64,000 bases of DNA from Channallabes apus (lineage: Eukaryota > Chordata > Actinopteri > Siluriformes > Clariidae): NCBI GenBank assembly GCA_030522415.1, contig CM060109.1:27619892-27683891 (forward strand), read 5' to 3'. Positions 14,601 to 31,766 of this stretch are shown here, one piece after another (the stretch's first letter is position 1; every line of letters begins with the position of its first letter). Below the pieces are notes generated by a model, which searched no databases, was not told where the DNA came from, and saw only the letters and a list, made by a program, of their open reading frames with translations. A program made the position numbers and the translations under genes.

Positions 14601-15187
14601 GGTTCATAAGCATGTTAATATTGAGGGTTAAACCATCCAGAATGCCCATGTTATGTTTAATATTTTATTTGTTAACTTTCTCATGGATTCAAAGTGCTGG
14701 AGATTCTTTTTTTTTTTCCAGGACACAGAACTGAAGACCAAAGAGAAGTACAAACCAACAGATGACCATTTTTACAGAATTGGTAAGTTGCAGTTTAAAT
14801 GTTTGCTTTTAAGGCTTTTTCTTTTCTAATGTTCGCTGTTCATCCCTTTTGAATCTCAATAGCAGAGTTTGAGAATGGGGTGGCCGAGGGCAAAGTGGAT
14901 GCTGCCCTTAACCCAGTGGCTGCTGTGCGTCTGGCTGTTCAGAAGGATTCTGCAGTGTGGGCTATTGTCAGTGAGGTTAGCCACTCAAGCACTTTCTGAC
15001 AAGTCACCTCTCAGCCCTGCATTACTTTATCAAGCTATCACAAATTTAATTTTCCATATTAGCACAATTTTATGTTCTTTAGAGCATTTAATTTTGCTCA
15101 TGAAATACTGACATATGTTCCTTATACTGGTATGTGGTTTTTCTATTTTTTTCCCCTTAGATCCACATAAAGAGGATTGCCGGATAG
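2676..15187 (+). CDS. mgat4a: MGAT4A, alpha-1,3-mannosyl-glycoprotein 4-beta-N-acetylglucosaminyltransferase A (5'-partial)
   Basis: GnT-IVa is a Golgi type II membrane enzyme that adds a beta-1,4 GlcNAc branch to the alpha-1,3 mannose arm of complex N-glycans. Coding exons by GT/AG boundaries with consistent phase: 2676-2843, 3883-4023, 8042-8175, 8507-8553, 8919-9032, 10141-10216, 12352-12466, 12577-12707, 12881-12988, 13270-13463, 14200-14278, 14722-14782, 14863-14975, 15161-15187. They give about 502 residues plus stop; the human protein is about 535 aa and the missing cytoplasmic/TM exon accounts for the difference. The N-terminal stem is coiled-coil-like ([13 protein letters not shown]). 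The EDD metal-binding motif (YYVQ/LEDDIV) spans exons ending at 10216 and starting at 12352. Conserved blocks include [39 protein letters not shown] and SGNQEHPGD. The C-terminus IHIKRIAG differs slightly from mammals. MGAT4B is a less likely alternative, since COA5 and INPP4A neighbour it. Confidence 0.95.
3136..3504. mobile_element. Tc1/mariner-like MITE in MGAT4A intron
   Basis: The left end carries a TATGGCCAGAAGTTTTT-type terminus and the right end its inverse, ...AAGTTTGGCTATATAGTGTA. This terminus type (GGCCAAAAGT...) is common in fish Tc1/mariner-like elements. The internal segment near 3265-3340 resembles known fish non-autonomous copies, recognised from memory. The copy at 41919-42362 ends in related termini. 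No intact coding sequence. Confidence 0.5.
4981..5058. repeat. Short dispersed repeat fragment
   Basis: Contains the phrase ATTTAGGCATTTGGCAGACA followed by CTCTTATCCTGAGCGA. This is very common in teleost genomes at the ends of dispersed elements. Element type cannot be decided from this fragment. Confidence 0.35.
5560..5870 (+). pseudogene. Tc1-like transposase fragment
   Basis: Around 5585-5700 the sequence encodes a degenerate stretch resembling the middle of a fish Tc1-like transposase (ACAGCAGCAGAAGACAAC..., followed by a CACCAAAA..TTGGAT-like block), recognised from memory. Frames are broken and no terminal repeats were delimited. It lies in a MGAT4A intron. Confidence 0.4.
7072..7172 (+). 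repeat. Retroelement 3'-tail fragment
   Basis: Reads TATCTCAATGGGACATTCCT followed by GGTAAAATAAAGG and an A-rich (AAATA)n tail. This ending is typical of many fish LINE/SINE copies. Only the tail is recognisable. Confidence 0.4.
8295..8330. repeat. Tetranucleotide microsatellite (GATA/GATG)n
   Basis: Uninterrupted GATA and GGAT-type repeats in the intron just after the MGAT4A exon ending at 8175. Confidence 0.85.
9313..10010. mobile_element. TIR MITE (ACYRGTCAAAAGT family) interrupted by a SINE
   Basis: The left terminus CTACCAGTCAAG and right terminus CCTTTTGACTGGTAC are inverted relatives. The interior matches the copies at 27472-28017 and 40731-41207 (CAAATGCACTTGACAATATT, TTCTTGCAAGAACT). 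A tRNA-derived SINE splits the interior at 9491-9733. No coding sequence. The termini and the TA-rich left flank suggest a Tc1/mariner-type non-autonomous element. Confidence 0.7.
9491..9733 (+). mobile_element. tRNA-derived SINE nested in the MITE
   Basis: Contains a promoter-like box B region (GATCGGGGGTTCAAACCCC) and the downstream phrases CTGACCTGATGCTCTGACC and AGCTTCCTAAC. These also occur in the SINE copies near 21110 and 37710. Flanking CTAAAT/CTTAAAT may be the remnant target duplication. Host MITE sequence resumes exactly beyond it. Confidence 0.65.
11150..11480 (+). mobile_element. Miniature Tc1-like element with transposase remnant
   Basis: The left terminus CAGGGGTTGGACAATGAAAC is inverted at the right end (GTTTCATTGTCTAAGCCCTG). 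Between them lies only the C-terminal part of a Tc1-like transposase: [20 protein letters not shown] carries the final catalytic Glu of the DD34E triad (NIIEPLW), with an [13 protein letters not shown] tail. Most of the transposase is deleted and the frame breaks near 11355. It lies in a MGAT4A intron. Confidence 0.75.
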
Positions 15188-17785
15188 CTGTATGTAGGTC
15201 TTCACCATTCACACTCCAAGAAGGCCATGTTGTGCTGTAAAGGCCCTTGCAGGGATTTTAACAGTGACATTGTCAAAGCGCATGGACGCTACCAATCACT
15301 GTCACTTTAAGGATTGCTGGCTTACCCTCTCTTCATCCCTTTATATTTCTCTCTTCATACTTCTCCCTTTTTTTTTCTTTAGCCATTCTTTTTTTTTTTC
15401 TTCAGACTTTACTTTCATGCTTTTTGTTTAAGGACTTTGAACATTTTGTCAAGACACTTCCTTTATGTTTCTGCTTTTTGATGTGAATACTACTGTATAA
15501 AAGGCGCTTTCTGAGGGAGATAAAGTAGACACTGAAGTTTCAGCCTTGAGGAATTGTTTAGTGCTGTATCTAATAAAAGGTTGGTGTTTGTAGGCTTGTT
15601 GGCTGATGCTGAAGAGAAGGTGATTCTTCCCACTGAAGAATATTACAAGTACTGACTCCTCATGGACACTCCGTTCACGATCAGTAAAAGAGTAGGATGA
15701 AACAAGGCGAAAATATTTTGGTGTATTTTGTTTTACTTTAATTTTTTTAACATTGGTATATATTTTACACAAGTTGTCAGGATGTAAAAACAAGATTTTT
15801 CTATTTGAAAAAAAAAAGTTTTTCACTTAAGTTTAACAGTACAGAGATGGGGAACTCTGTTCAAGCATATTTCATTATGTTCAGGAAACAGTTTGTTGCA
15901 ATGACTACTTTGCCAAAATGGTTGTTAAAGAAATTTGTAAAGAACAGAAACTATAGTGCAGATCTCCTGTTTAAAAGCATGGACTGCCTACCCTTAGTCC
16001 TTTGATATATCAACCAATCAACAATTGCCTTTCATAGGAAGGGACATGCTTATTTTGACGAACTATAAAGGTGATTTAACTTATTTGAAATAAATGTTTA
16101 ATTTGTACAAGAGTTTTTTTTTTTTTTTTTATATATATATATGCTGTGAAAAGTTTGTGATGCAGAACACACACAGTTTGGTAAATTTTTGATGTCTAAA
16201 CAGTTTTAAAAGATTGAAAGTGAGGTATTTTGGTCATGTTTTTTTCTTGTTCTCCCTCCCCCCCTCTCCCCCAAAGGATGCAGGTCCCCCACGTTTGTGC
16301 CTTATTGTCCAGAATGGGACTGCCTCTCTGTCAGGAGTAACTTGGGCTAGGATGCCAGTTCAGTTCCCGAAAAATCACACCTTTTTTATTTATTTTCTGC
16401 TTGTCTGACCCATGTATCTGATAACTGCTGATTGGTCAGAGATTTGTGGAGAACTGCAAATAGTTTATTTACATTCAAAAGGACTGGAATTGGTAGTTTT
16501 GGTACCTGCTGCTCTATGTTTAGCCCACATTCTGTACATAGTCCATATGCTACAGTGACTATCAAATACACGATCTTTTGTTATGTTTGGTTCACTGACA
16601 TCTTGTTTGTTTTGAGCAGTGAAGAACAAAAACCATAGAATGATGAATATTAGATTTTTTATTTTTTTTCTAGTTTGAACTGTTAATTCTCTTTAGTGTA
16701 TGAACTCTGGCTGAAGATTTAGTGTAGTGAGAGGAGAATCATGCTGCTTATTGGCATTTAAGTAGAATGTTTCTGGAAATGAGCTTAGTGCTGTGGTCTC
16801 GCACCTCCAGCGTCAAGGGTTCGATTCCCACCTCGGGTCTGTGTGTCTGCATTTTCTCTCCATGCATGTTGGGTTTCCTCCAGGTACTCTGCTATCCTCC
16901 CACAGTCCAAAGACATGGAGAGTAGGCTAATTGGTGTTCCTAAATTTCCTGTAATGTTTGCTTGTGCGCCCTGCTGTGGATTGGCACCGCGTCCAGCGTA
17001 TGCCTTGAGTCCCAGTCTATGTGACCCTGTCCAGGAGAGTGAGTTAGTCTCTGGAAATGGTTCAGTCTGTTGAATTCTATGGTTTTTGGCTATTTGCTGA
17101 AAATCGACAGTGTAACTGCTGTATGTATATTTCCCCCAAGTGCTCTCGTCTCATTAGATTGTATAGCTGTTTTAGAATTTATATGATTTGAGCTAGAGAA
17201 ATCATGCCATTCACTGTCATTTACTATTATGCACCAGTCAAAACATGTAACCAGTACATCTTTCATTGCACATCACATACTTGCATATCATCTGCTTGAG
17301 GTAGATCAAACAGGTGAAATCTGCTGAAAACGTGTGTATATATTTGTTTACACATTTTTAAACGTTTGATTTATACACCATATTCCTAAATGAGGACATG
17401 TAATGGTGTACTCAGAGAATGTCTATACTGTTTAGTTTGTGTTGTCTGAGAACAAATTTGACTGGTAAAGGTACCATAGCATGAATGGCATCTGGCCAGG
17501 CAGTTTAGGGTTCCTGCTGTTTTATTTGACTTAATGTCAATTCTTGTACATAGTTGCTTTTGTATAGAAGGAGGATTCAATTCTCAGGAGGCTGAATATA
17601 AACCTCTAAACCCTCTGCCACCCTTAGTCCACTGTCTTAACCTCCCCATATTGGGATGGAAAAAAAAAAAAAAAGATTCCCCATGTGTGATACATCTCTG
17701 CTTTTCATGTGCCTTCATATGTGCATTGTTTCAAGTTGAAATTTATTTAAGATTACACAAATAAATTAAACCTGATCTAAATTGT
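15188..17785 (+). other. MGAT4A 3' UTR, candidate extent
   Basis: Sequence following the stop codon. Candidate polyadenylation signals AATAAA occur at 15572-15577 and 17760-17765, giving a short (about 0.4 kb) or long (about 2.6 kb) 3' UTR. A dispersed repeat lies at 16780-17060. Simple T/TA runs lie near 16111-16142. Which signal is used cannot be told from sequence. Confidence 0.4.
16780..17060. repeat. Dispersed SINE-like fish repeat
   Basis: Contains GGGTTCGATTCCCACCTCGG, then CCTCCCACAGTCCAAAGACA, TAGGCTAATTGGTGTTCC and GATTGGCACC. The copies at 20746-21040 and 43892-44130 carry parts of this consensus in the other orientation. The GTTCGATTCC box B-like block suggests a tRNA-derived or LINE-mobilised element; I cannot name the family. 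Confidence 0.6.
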
Positions 17786-18974
17786 AGTTCTCTGTTTCAA
17801 ACTTCTGTACCTCTGTGCATTAGCCAGTCTTTCTAGTATGTTCTACTTGGAGACCTTCAGATGCATTTAAACTACTGAGAAAGCAATATCACTGAATCAT
17901 TCTCACCATTACAGGTAATTGCTATGACCTAAAGAAACCTAAGTGCCCCAACATACAGTATGTTGAACTGAAACCCTGCTCTACTAAAATCAAGTTAAAT
18001 CTGTTCGATTGTGTTTGGTCACTTCTATGCGTGTTGGCTTCTAATTAATTTGATCAAGATCGAAGTACTCTCATTGATTATCACTGGAACTAAAGTTCCA
18101 TCTGATCAATATTGTACCATAGAAATTACTGAACGATTAAACTATTGTAATTATACACTATTGTTGATTTATTTAACATTTAAGTAGTTTGTTACTTGCT
18201 TCATAACAGCTGTGTACAGTCATTCCTTTGTCACCTAAGGATTTTAAAATACGGTTTGTTTTTACCAAAAAAAAAAGCTAAATACATGACTTCTATCCTT
18301 AGAAATCACAGTTGATCAGGATGGTCTTGTGCATTCACAGGGCACAAGAGCTCATTGTGTTAATTTACATCCATAGTTTTATGGTAAAAAAAAATGGATG
18401 GATGTGACCATTAGGGAAATTGTTTCCTTTTTGGATTAGATGATGACCATCTTTAAGCATGCATATACAGAAATATATTCCAAAGATTGGCTCTTTGGTC
18501 TCTGAGGGTGGACTGGCCCAGAGAGATGTAGTCAGTCATATTGAAATATCATGTTGCTCTGTTAACGGAATTATCGTTCAATTTAAAGAAAAGGTTAAAC
18601 TATCAACGGGGTCATGACTTTGTGCTGTTGGGGGTGGGGGAGAAACCTTCTCCTAGGTGTGTTGTTGCTATTAAAAATGCTAAAGAAAAGACAGCAAAAA
18701 TATTTATGGATAAACCTTACTTGCTCAAACTTATTTGTTTAAGATGTTTTTGTGCATGCATTTTCTTATAAAGCTATGTCTGTGTAAACACACAGGTCAT
18801 GTCATATAGCAATAAAACTTTCCAGACACAGAGGCCTGATTACACACCATGAAATGCATTAAACATGAAGCACTCCAGTCTCGATCACTGGATCCCAAAC
18901 ACTGGGTGGGTGGCCGGAGTCTATTTGGATTGTCAAGATTTATGATCACGTTAGTATTTAGTTTTCTATCACTG
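17786..18974. other. Intergenic, nothing recognised
   Basis: No exon, RNA gene or transposon recognised. From the human locus, UNC50 would be expected between MGAT4A and COA5, but none of its coding blocks are visible here or in the repeats up to 21.4 kb. Confidence 0.5.
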
Positions 18975-18990
18975 TCATAGTTTTGTCATA

Positions 18991-20498
18991 AATGCAATCA
19001 TGGGGGGCGCAATCCAGTGTCTTCTTGTGCCAGTCCCAAGTCTGGATAAATGCAGAGGGTTGTGTCAGGAAGGGCATCCGACGTAAAACATTTGCCAAAT
19101 CAATGATGCGAATCAGAAATATCATTTCCATACCGGATCGGTCGTGGCCCGGGTTAACAACGACCGCCACTGGTGCTGTTTACCTACAGGATGCCGGTGG
19201 AAATTGGGTTACTGTTGGCCGAAGAAGGGGAGGAGGAAGGCGTGTTCGAAAGCAGAGAGAGAAGAGGAAAGGCAAGAGTTTATGTAATGAGCCATACAAT
19301 GAAGCTGTGGGAAAGAGTAGTGGAAGCTAGGTTAAGGGCAGAGGTGAGAATTTGTGAGCAGCAATATGGTTTTATGCCTAGAAAGAGTACATCAGATGCA
19401 GTATTTGGTTTGAGGATGCTGGTGGAGAAGTACAGAGAAGGTAATAAAGAGTTGCATTGTCTTTGTAGATTTAGAGAAAGCGTACAACAGGGTGCCGAGA
19501 GAGGAGCTGTGGTGTTGTATGAGGAAGTCTGGAGTGGCAGAGAAGTATGTTAGAGTAGTGCAGGACATGTACGAGAGCTGTAAGATGTGCTGTAGGTGTG
19601 ACAGAAGAGTTCAAGGTGGATGTGGGTCTGCATCAAGGACTGGCTCTAAGCCCCTTTTTGTTTGCTCTAGTGATGGACAGGATGACAGATGAAGTTAGAC
19701 AGGAGTCTCCATGGACTATGATGTTTGCAGATGACATTGTGCTTTGTAGCGAGAGCAGGGAACTGGTGGAAGAAAATTTGGAGAGGTGGAGGTACGCTCT
19801 GGAAAGCAGAGGAATGAAGGTTAGCCGCAGCAAGATGGAATACATGTGTGTGAATGAGAGGGACCCAAGAGGCTACAGGGAGCAGAGGTAAAGAAGGTGC
19901 AGGATTTTAAGTACTTAGGGTCAACGGTCCAGAGCAACGGAGAGTGTTCAAAGGAGGTGAAGAGACGAGTACAGGCAGGTTGGAATGGGTGGAGAAAAGT
20001 GTCAGGTGTGTTGGGCGATAAAAGAGTATCAGCGAGAATGAAAGGAAAGGTGTACAGGACAGTGGTGAGACCAGCAATGCTCTATGGCTTAGAGACAGTG
20101 TCACTGAAGAAAAGACAGGAGGCAGAGCTAGAGGTAGCAGAGCTGAAGATGTTGAGGTTCTCTTTGGGAGTGACAAAGATGGATAGGATCAAGAATGAGT
20201 TCACCAGAGGGACAACCCATGTTAGATGTTTTGGAGATAAAGTCAGAGAGGCCAGATTGAGGTGGTTTGGACATGTTCAGAGGAGAGAGTGTGAATATAT
20301 CGGTAGATGGATGCTGAGGTTGGAACTGCCAGGCAGGAGGTCTAGAGGAAGACCAAAGAGGAGATTTATGGATGCAGTGAGAGACGACATGAAGTTAGTT
20401 GGTGTGAGAGAAGAGGATGCAGAGGATAGGGTTAGATGGAGGCAGATGATTCGCTGTGGCGACCCCTGAAAGGGAACAGCCGAAAGACAAAGAAGAAG
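18991..20498 (+). mobile_element. RTE-like non-LTR retrotransposon, internally deleted
   Basis: Flanked by a 16-bp direct repeat with one mismatch (TCATAGTTTTGTCATA at 18975-18990, TCATGGTTTTGTCATA at 20499-20514). The 5' part (19000-19260) is leader-like sequence with CAGGAAGGGCATCCGACGTA. Endonuclease and N-terminal RT are missing: coding resumes inside the RT (QQYGFMPRKSTSDAVFGL near 19360-19420) and continues through FADDIVLC (about 19725-19750) to the C-terminal domain. The 3' end GGCGACCCCTGAAAGGGAAC with an AAGAAGAAG tail is typical of a very common fish family, which I believe is RTE/Expander-type. Clade assignment is from memory. Confidence 0.75.
19290..20469 (+). pseudogene. RT pseudogene of the RTE-like element
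   Basis: Reverse transcriptase fragments in shifting frames: the fingers/palm at 19290-19553, the catalytic FADD motif in the 19598-19891 frame, and the thumb/C-terminus at 19897-20469 (WFGHVQRREC, GRRSRGRPKRRF). At least two frame disruptions and missing N-terminal domains make it non-functional. Confidence 0.75.
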
Positions 20499-20745
20499 TC
20501 ATGGTTTTGTCATAACTCACATTTGGAGAGTAAAGGAAATAAAAGCAATCAAATAGTCTACACCTATAAATGCATTTATTTGGTATAATTTTTAAGGTTT
20601 ATCTTTACGTTTGACTTAAAAAAATTTTTTTAAGAACGCATGCTCATGAAGTGATTTATCATATTTAGCCTAATCTCAGAAACGCCTGGTTTACCATTCA
20701 AAGTAATAAAGTGCTCAGTAAAAAATTTTTGAGCATATAAACTCT

Positions 20746-21040
20746 GTTCATTCACTCACTCATCGTCTATACTGCTTTATCCTGTTTACGGGGGCCTGGA
20801 GCCTATCCCACGAGACTTTGGGCACGAGGTGGGGTACACCCTAGTGGACACACACTTGTACCCTCATTCATACACTTTGAGCAATTTGGGAACACCAATT
20901 AGCCTAACCTGTATGTCTTCCGACTGTGGGAGGAAACCGGAGTACTTTGAGGAAACCCACTTAGACAGGAAGAACATACGAACTCCATGCACACCTACCC
21001 CGTGGCGGGAAACGAACCCGGACGCTGGAGGTGCTTTTTT
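20746..21040. repeat. Dispersed SINE-like fish repeat
   Basis: Shares CTCACTCATCGTCTATACTG, GGAGCCTATCCCACGAGACT, CATTCATACA and GTGGGAGGAAACCGGAGTAC with the family also seen at 16780 and 43892. It ends in a CGGGAAACGAACCCGGACGC box B-like block. Confidence 0.6.
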
Positions 21041-21109
21041 TTTGTTTGTTTTTTTGTTTTAAATGTGGGTCTCTAGAAAAATAAGTTTGTGAAACGCTGG
21101 TCTAACGGG

Positions 21110-21335
21110 GCGGTGGTGGCTCAGTGTGTTAAAGCTCTGCGTTACTGATTGGAAGTTGTTGCTGTTGTTGGGCCCTTGAGCAAGGCCCATAACCCTGTCT
21201 ACTCCAGGAGCGCCATATAATGGCTGACCCTGCGCTCTTATTCCAGCTTACTAACAAGAAGCTGGGATATGAGAAGAATAAGGCATTTCACTGTGTACTA
21301 ATGTACTGTATACATGACATTAAATTATTGCTACA
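21110..21335 (+). mobile_element. tRNA-derived SINE lacking box B
   Basis: Starts with GGCGGTGGTGGCTCAGTGTG (box A-like), runs through GTTACTGATTGGAAG and then jumps to GGGCCCTTGAGCAAGGCCC, so the box B segment present in the copies at 9491 and 37710 is deleted. The 3' body CTGACCCTGCGCTCTTATTC and CTAACAAGAAGCTGGGATAT match those copies. Confidence 0.65.
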
Positions 21336-21464
21336 GTAAATTAAATTACTGCTACGGTTTGAGCGCATCCAATAAGTATAAACGAAAAAAAAGGAGTGAA
21401 AAGATCCATCACTCGGTTTTTATCCAACGCTTATAGCGCCGTTGTGTGGCGCAGTATTTCGAGA

Positions 21465-21480
21465 TCAGAACCGGAAGTAA
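21465..21480 (+). promoter_or_regulatory. Candidate ETS-type promoter site upstream of COA5
   Basis: CCGGAAGT at 21471-21478, about 155 bp before the COA5 start codon in a locally GC-richer stretch. ETS/GABP (NRF-2) sites are common in promoters of nuclear genes for cytochrome oxidase assembly. Function is inferred from position only. Confidence 0.35.
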
Positions 21481-21633
21481 GTGAGTATGGAGCCGCCCAT
21501 CGGTTCGCCCCAAGTGCTGCTGGGAAAACATGGCCACTTTCATAACAGTCGCATGAACAGCTTCGGTGTAGTGTTTTGTTGTCAGATAGACAAGATTTAA
21601 TGTTCATATAAGCTCGAATGTAAAGTGAACACA

Positions 21634-22286
21634 ATGCCCCAGTACTACGAAGATAAAGATGAGGATGCTCGCGCTTGTGCCGGAATCAGAGAGGATTTTA
21701 AGACCTGTCTCCTTCAGCATGACTGCGTTGTAAAGGTTGTTCAGCTTAGCACATTGCTAACAAAAAACTTCAAGGCTTCAGTCACACTTTTTTCTTTAGT
21801 CTGTCTTTTTTCTGTATATTTATATACAGTTAAACTTGTGTGTTAATAACTTTGCTGTCGTTATACATTTATAACAGTCTTAACTGAGCCGAAGTGGGTG
21901 TTTTAAGGGGAAACACTAAACATCTCCAGGACCAGGGATGAGAATCTGGCTGAATCCTATCACAGATAAGGGTTCACATGAATAGTGCTTGTTTTTCTAA
22001 CACCATTTTACTGCTTGTTTTTAGGAAGGCAAAAAGCCCAGTGAGTGTCTGAAGGAGGGACACTGTAAAGCCCTGCAGGTTTCTTTCTTCGAATGTAAAA
22101 GATCCATGGTTAGTAGACTGATGCAGTTTGTCTTATTTATTGCTGGTTTCCAACCCCTTTTTTTTCTTTTTTACATTTTTTTTTCTAATTTACATGTTGA
22201 TCACAGTAATTTGACATTAATTTTTAAATGTATTTTTTTTGTAGCTGGACACAAGATCTCGGTTCAGAGGCAGAAAAGGCTACTAA
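21634..22286 (+). CDS. coa5: COA5, cytochrome c oxidase assembly factor 5
   Basis: A small soluble mitochondrial protein needed for early assembly of respiratory complex IV. Three exons: 21634-21735, 22025-22108 and 22245-22286, all phase 0 with GT/AG introns, giving 75 residues (human 74). The protein starts MPQYYEDKDEDARACAGI and ends FRGRKGY, as in the vertebrate family. The twin CX9C motif (C15/C25 and C48/C58) is intact, with extra cysteines at 31 and 42; this fold is usually imported and oxidised by the MIA40 relay in the intermembrane space. The ATG at 21634 is chosen because it reproduces the family N-terminus; no upstream in-frame ATG was seen close by. It lies between MGAT4A and the nucleoside hydrolase, in the same orientation as MGAT4A. 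Confidence 0.96.
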
Positions 22287-22558
22287 CTGGACCATGACGT
22301 TTTGTCTGTGTCCGAAGGAGCAGGAGATGAGATCTCAGCTGTTGATATTGTAATTTCACTGCTTCATTAGAGTTTTTCTTGTGAACTCCGATCTAAGCAT
22401 TGCTAGTGAATAGTGCTGTTGACCACTATTGAGCAACAAGTTGTTTTTCTTCGGTTGTAAGTCGCATTGGAAAAATGCGTAGTTACTCCAAATAATATTC
22501 ACACCGAGATGTATGCTCATAATAGTGCTTTGACACAAACTGCTTCAAGGACTGTGTG

Positions 22559-22564
22559 AATAAA
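22559..22564 (+). terminator. COA5 polyadenylation signal
   Basis: AATAAA 273 bp after the COA5 stop codon, the first canonical signal downstream. Confidence 0.6.
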
Positions 22565-22734
22565 ATATTGGTTTATTAGTAGCAAAGTGTGCTAGACTTT
22601 ACATGACGTTGATAGCGTTTCCCCTGTATTCAGCTACACAATGCCATGAAACAAATTGTTTTTCTATGCCACCCCTAAAAAGACCGTTCATAAACTTAAA
22701 CATAAGAGACAGAAGCACTTAACATTACAGTGTA

Positions 22735-22736
<2 letters not shown>

Positions 22737-22797
<61 letters not shown>
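22737..22797. repeat. (AT)n(AG)n compound microsatellite
   Basis: About 17 AT units followed by about 13 AG units, in the 3' space between COA5 and the convergent nucleoside hydrolase gene. Confidence 0.9.
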
Positions 22798-22905
22798 TAA
22801 TTTCATATTTATTAACAAAACCAATAGATACAAAATTTCATTTCAAATCTACAGAAAAATCAATGTCCGTGATTTTGTCATCTAAAAATGACACGTATAC
22901 ATACA

Positions 22906-22911
22906 TTTATT
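22906..22911 (-). terminator. Candidate polyA signal of the nucleoside hydrolase gene
   Basis: AATAAA on the minus strand, about 110 bp past the stop codon at 23019. The match is canonical but its use is unproven. Confidence 0.4.
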
Positions 22912-23018
22912 ACAGTTTTAGATTTTTAAAATACCTTTTTATGCAAGCACAAGCTAGCATAAGATAGTTTTTAGTGATTCAATTATGAGAAAGGAAGCCA
23001 TGATCCTGATTAAAATTC

Positions 23019-30388
<7,370 letters not shown>

Positions 30389-31140
30389 GGTATAAACAGA
30401 TTTTATTCAGCTGCAAAAACATTAAGAAAAAAGGCTGACAATTATACCCATTATCTTCTACAATTGGAACGCATTGAATATCCCTTTTATTCATGTCAAG
30501 TCATTTCGTACAGGACATATAAAATGGCTTAAAATTTCATAAACAGCAAGTTATATATAGATAACCATAAGCAGAGAGGCCAGAAACACTTACATTACTG
30601 TTGAAAAAATTATTTACGAATACTAGCTGGTACGTACAAACTTACAAACACATAACCTTTGCCTAGCCATAACTTATGTTATGTATTTATATGGAAGGTA
30701 TACCTTTTTTAAAAACTCATTCAGACATTTCCTTCAATATGTGTATGTTCTGTTTTGTGTCTCAATTAGATATAAGACTCTAATGTTTCACCTCCCAATA
30801 CAATATCACGATACCCAAGTGCCGATTCCCCACCGGTCATTGCCAACCAAACTGAAAACCAGCCAATTCTGGTCACTGGCTGATCAGTGTAATTTCTATT
30901 ATAAAATTTTAAATAGTTTTAAAAATATATATATTTTGGAGTCAGTGTGGTGATATGCCAATCATCACACAAAACAATCGCTATTCATAATTGGATCCGC
31001 TTTCTCCCAACCTCCAGTCTCAATATACATGAATGTTTCTTTCTGTCCTCGTCCGATCACCTTGCGAAGGGGTATTTTAGCAAAGAAATTACAGATTTTT
31101 TTTCTCATATTTAGCTGGCTTCCACGTCAATCACTATTAA
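30389..31140. other. Upstream of the nucleoside hydrolase start, nothing recognised
   Basis: AT-rich sequence preceding the ATG at 30388. It should contain 5' UTR or the end of a 5' UTR intron, but no promoter element or splice pair could be fixed. Confidence 0.4.
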
Positions 31141-31148
31141 ATATGGAA

Positions 31149-31758
31149 TAGCGATGGGTCGTTCATGAACGATTCGTTCTTTTTGAACAAATCTGTAACA
31201 TGACTCAGACGAATGAGTCGTCTCGGAGAGTGATTCATTCATTCATTTTCTATTGGGCGCGCATGCGCGAAGCATCGCAAAACCTCCGTATGTTATATAC
31301 AGGAAACAGTATTGAAGGATTCTCAGTCTCGAGTTGTTCGTTCTTTTAATGCGTGACTCTCATAGACGCTATGCAATGCAATACACAGGAAACAGTATTG
31401 AACGATTGTGCTAGTGAGTCTTCGAGTCCCTAGTCGCTTGTTCTTTTGACACGTGACTCCCATAGACGATATGCGGTGCAACAGATTCAAAAGAACGAAC
31501 GACTCAGATTGGAAAGTATAAGAGGTGAGCTGCTCATTCTCTTTATAATAATATGTCCTTAGTTACATTGTAATATTTTGGAACTATAGCCAAGATTTGT
31601 GTATGTAGACGTATTGGGGGTATTTTTTATTGAAAACGCAACATTTTAATTTATTTCTGATCAAAAGAACGAAATGACTAAAAAATAAGATTCGTTCATT
31701 ATGATGAACGAGATTCGAAGAACTGAGTCACTAAAAGGATTAGAACTTCCCACCACTA
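31149..31758. mobile_element. hAT-like MITE with internal duplication
   Basis: Ends TAGCGATGGG and inverse CCCACCACTA match at 8 of 10 positions. The flanking 8-mers ATATGGAA (31141-31148) and ACATGGAA (31759-31766) match at 7 of 8 positions, as expected for an old hAT insertion. The interior repeats GAACGA/TCGTTC motifs in both orientations. It contains two copies of a block of about 100 bp (ACAGGAAACAGTATTGAA at about 31300 and 31388; CATAGACG at about 31369 and 31462). No coding sequence. Confidence 0.6.
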
Positions 31759-31766
31759 ACATGGAA

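Noticed and set aside
19173..20469. Chain of open frames that looks like a multi-exon gene
   Set aside because: They are frames of the RTE-like reverse transcriptase, bounded by a target duplication.
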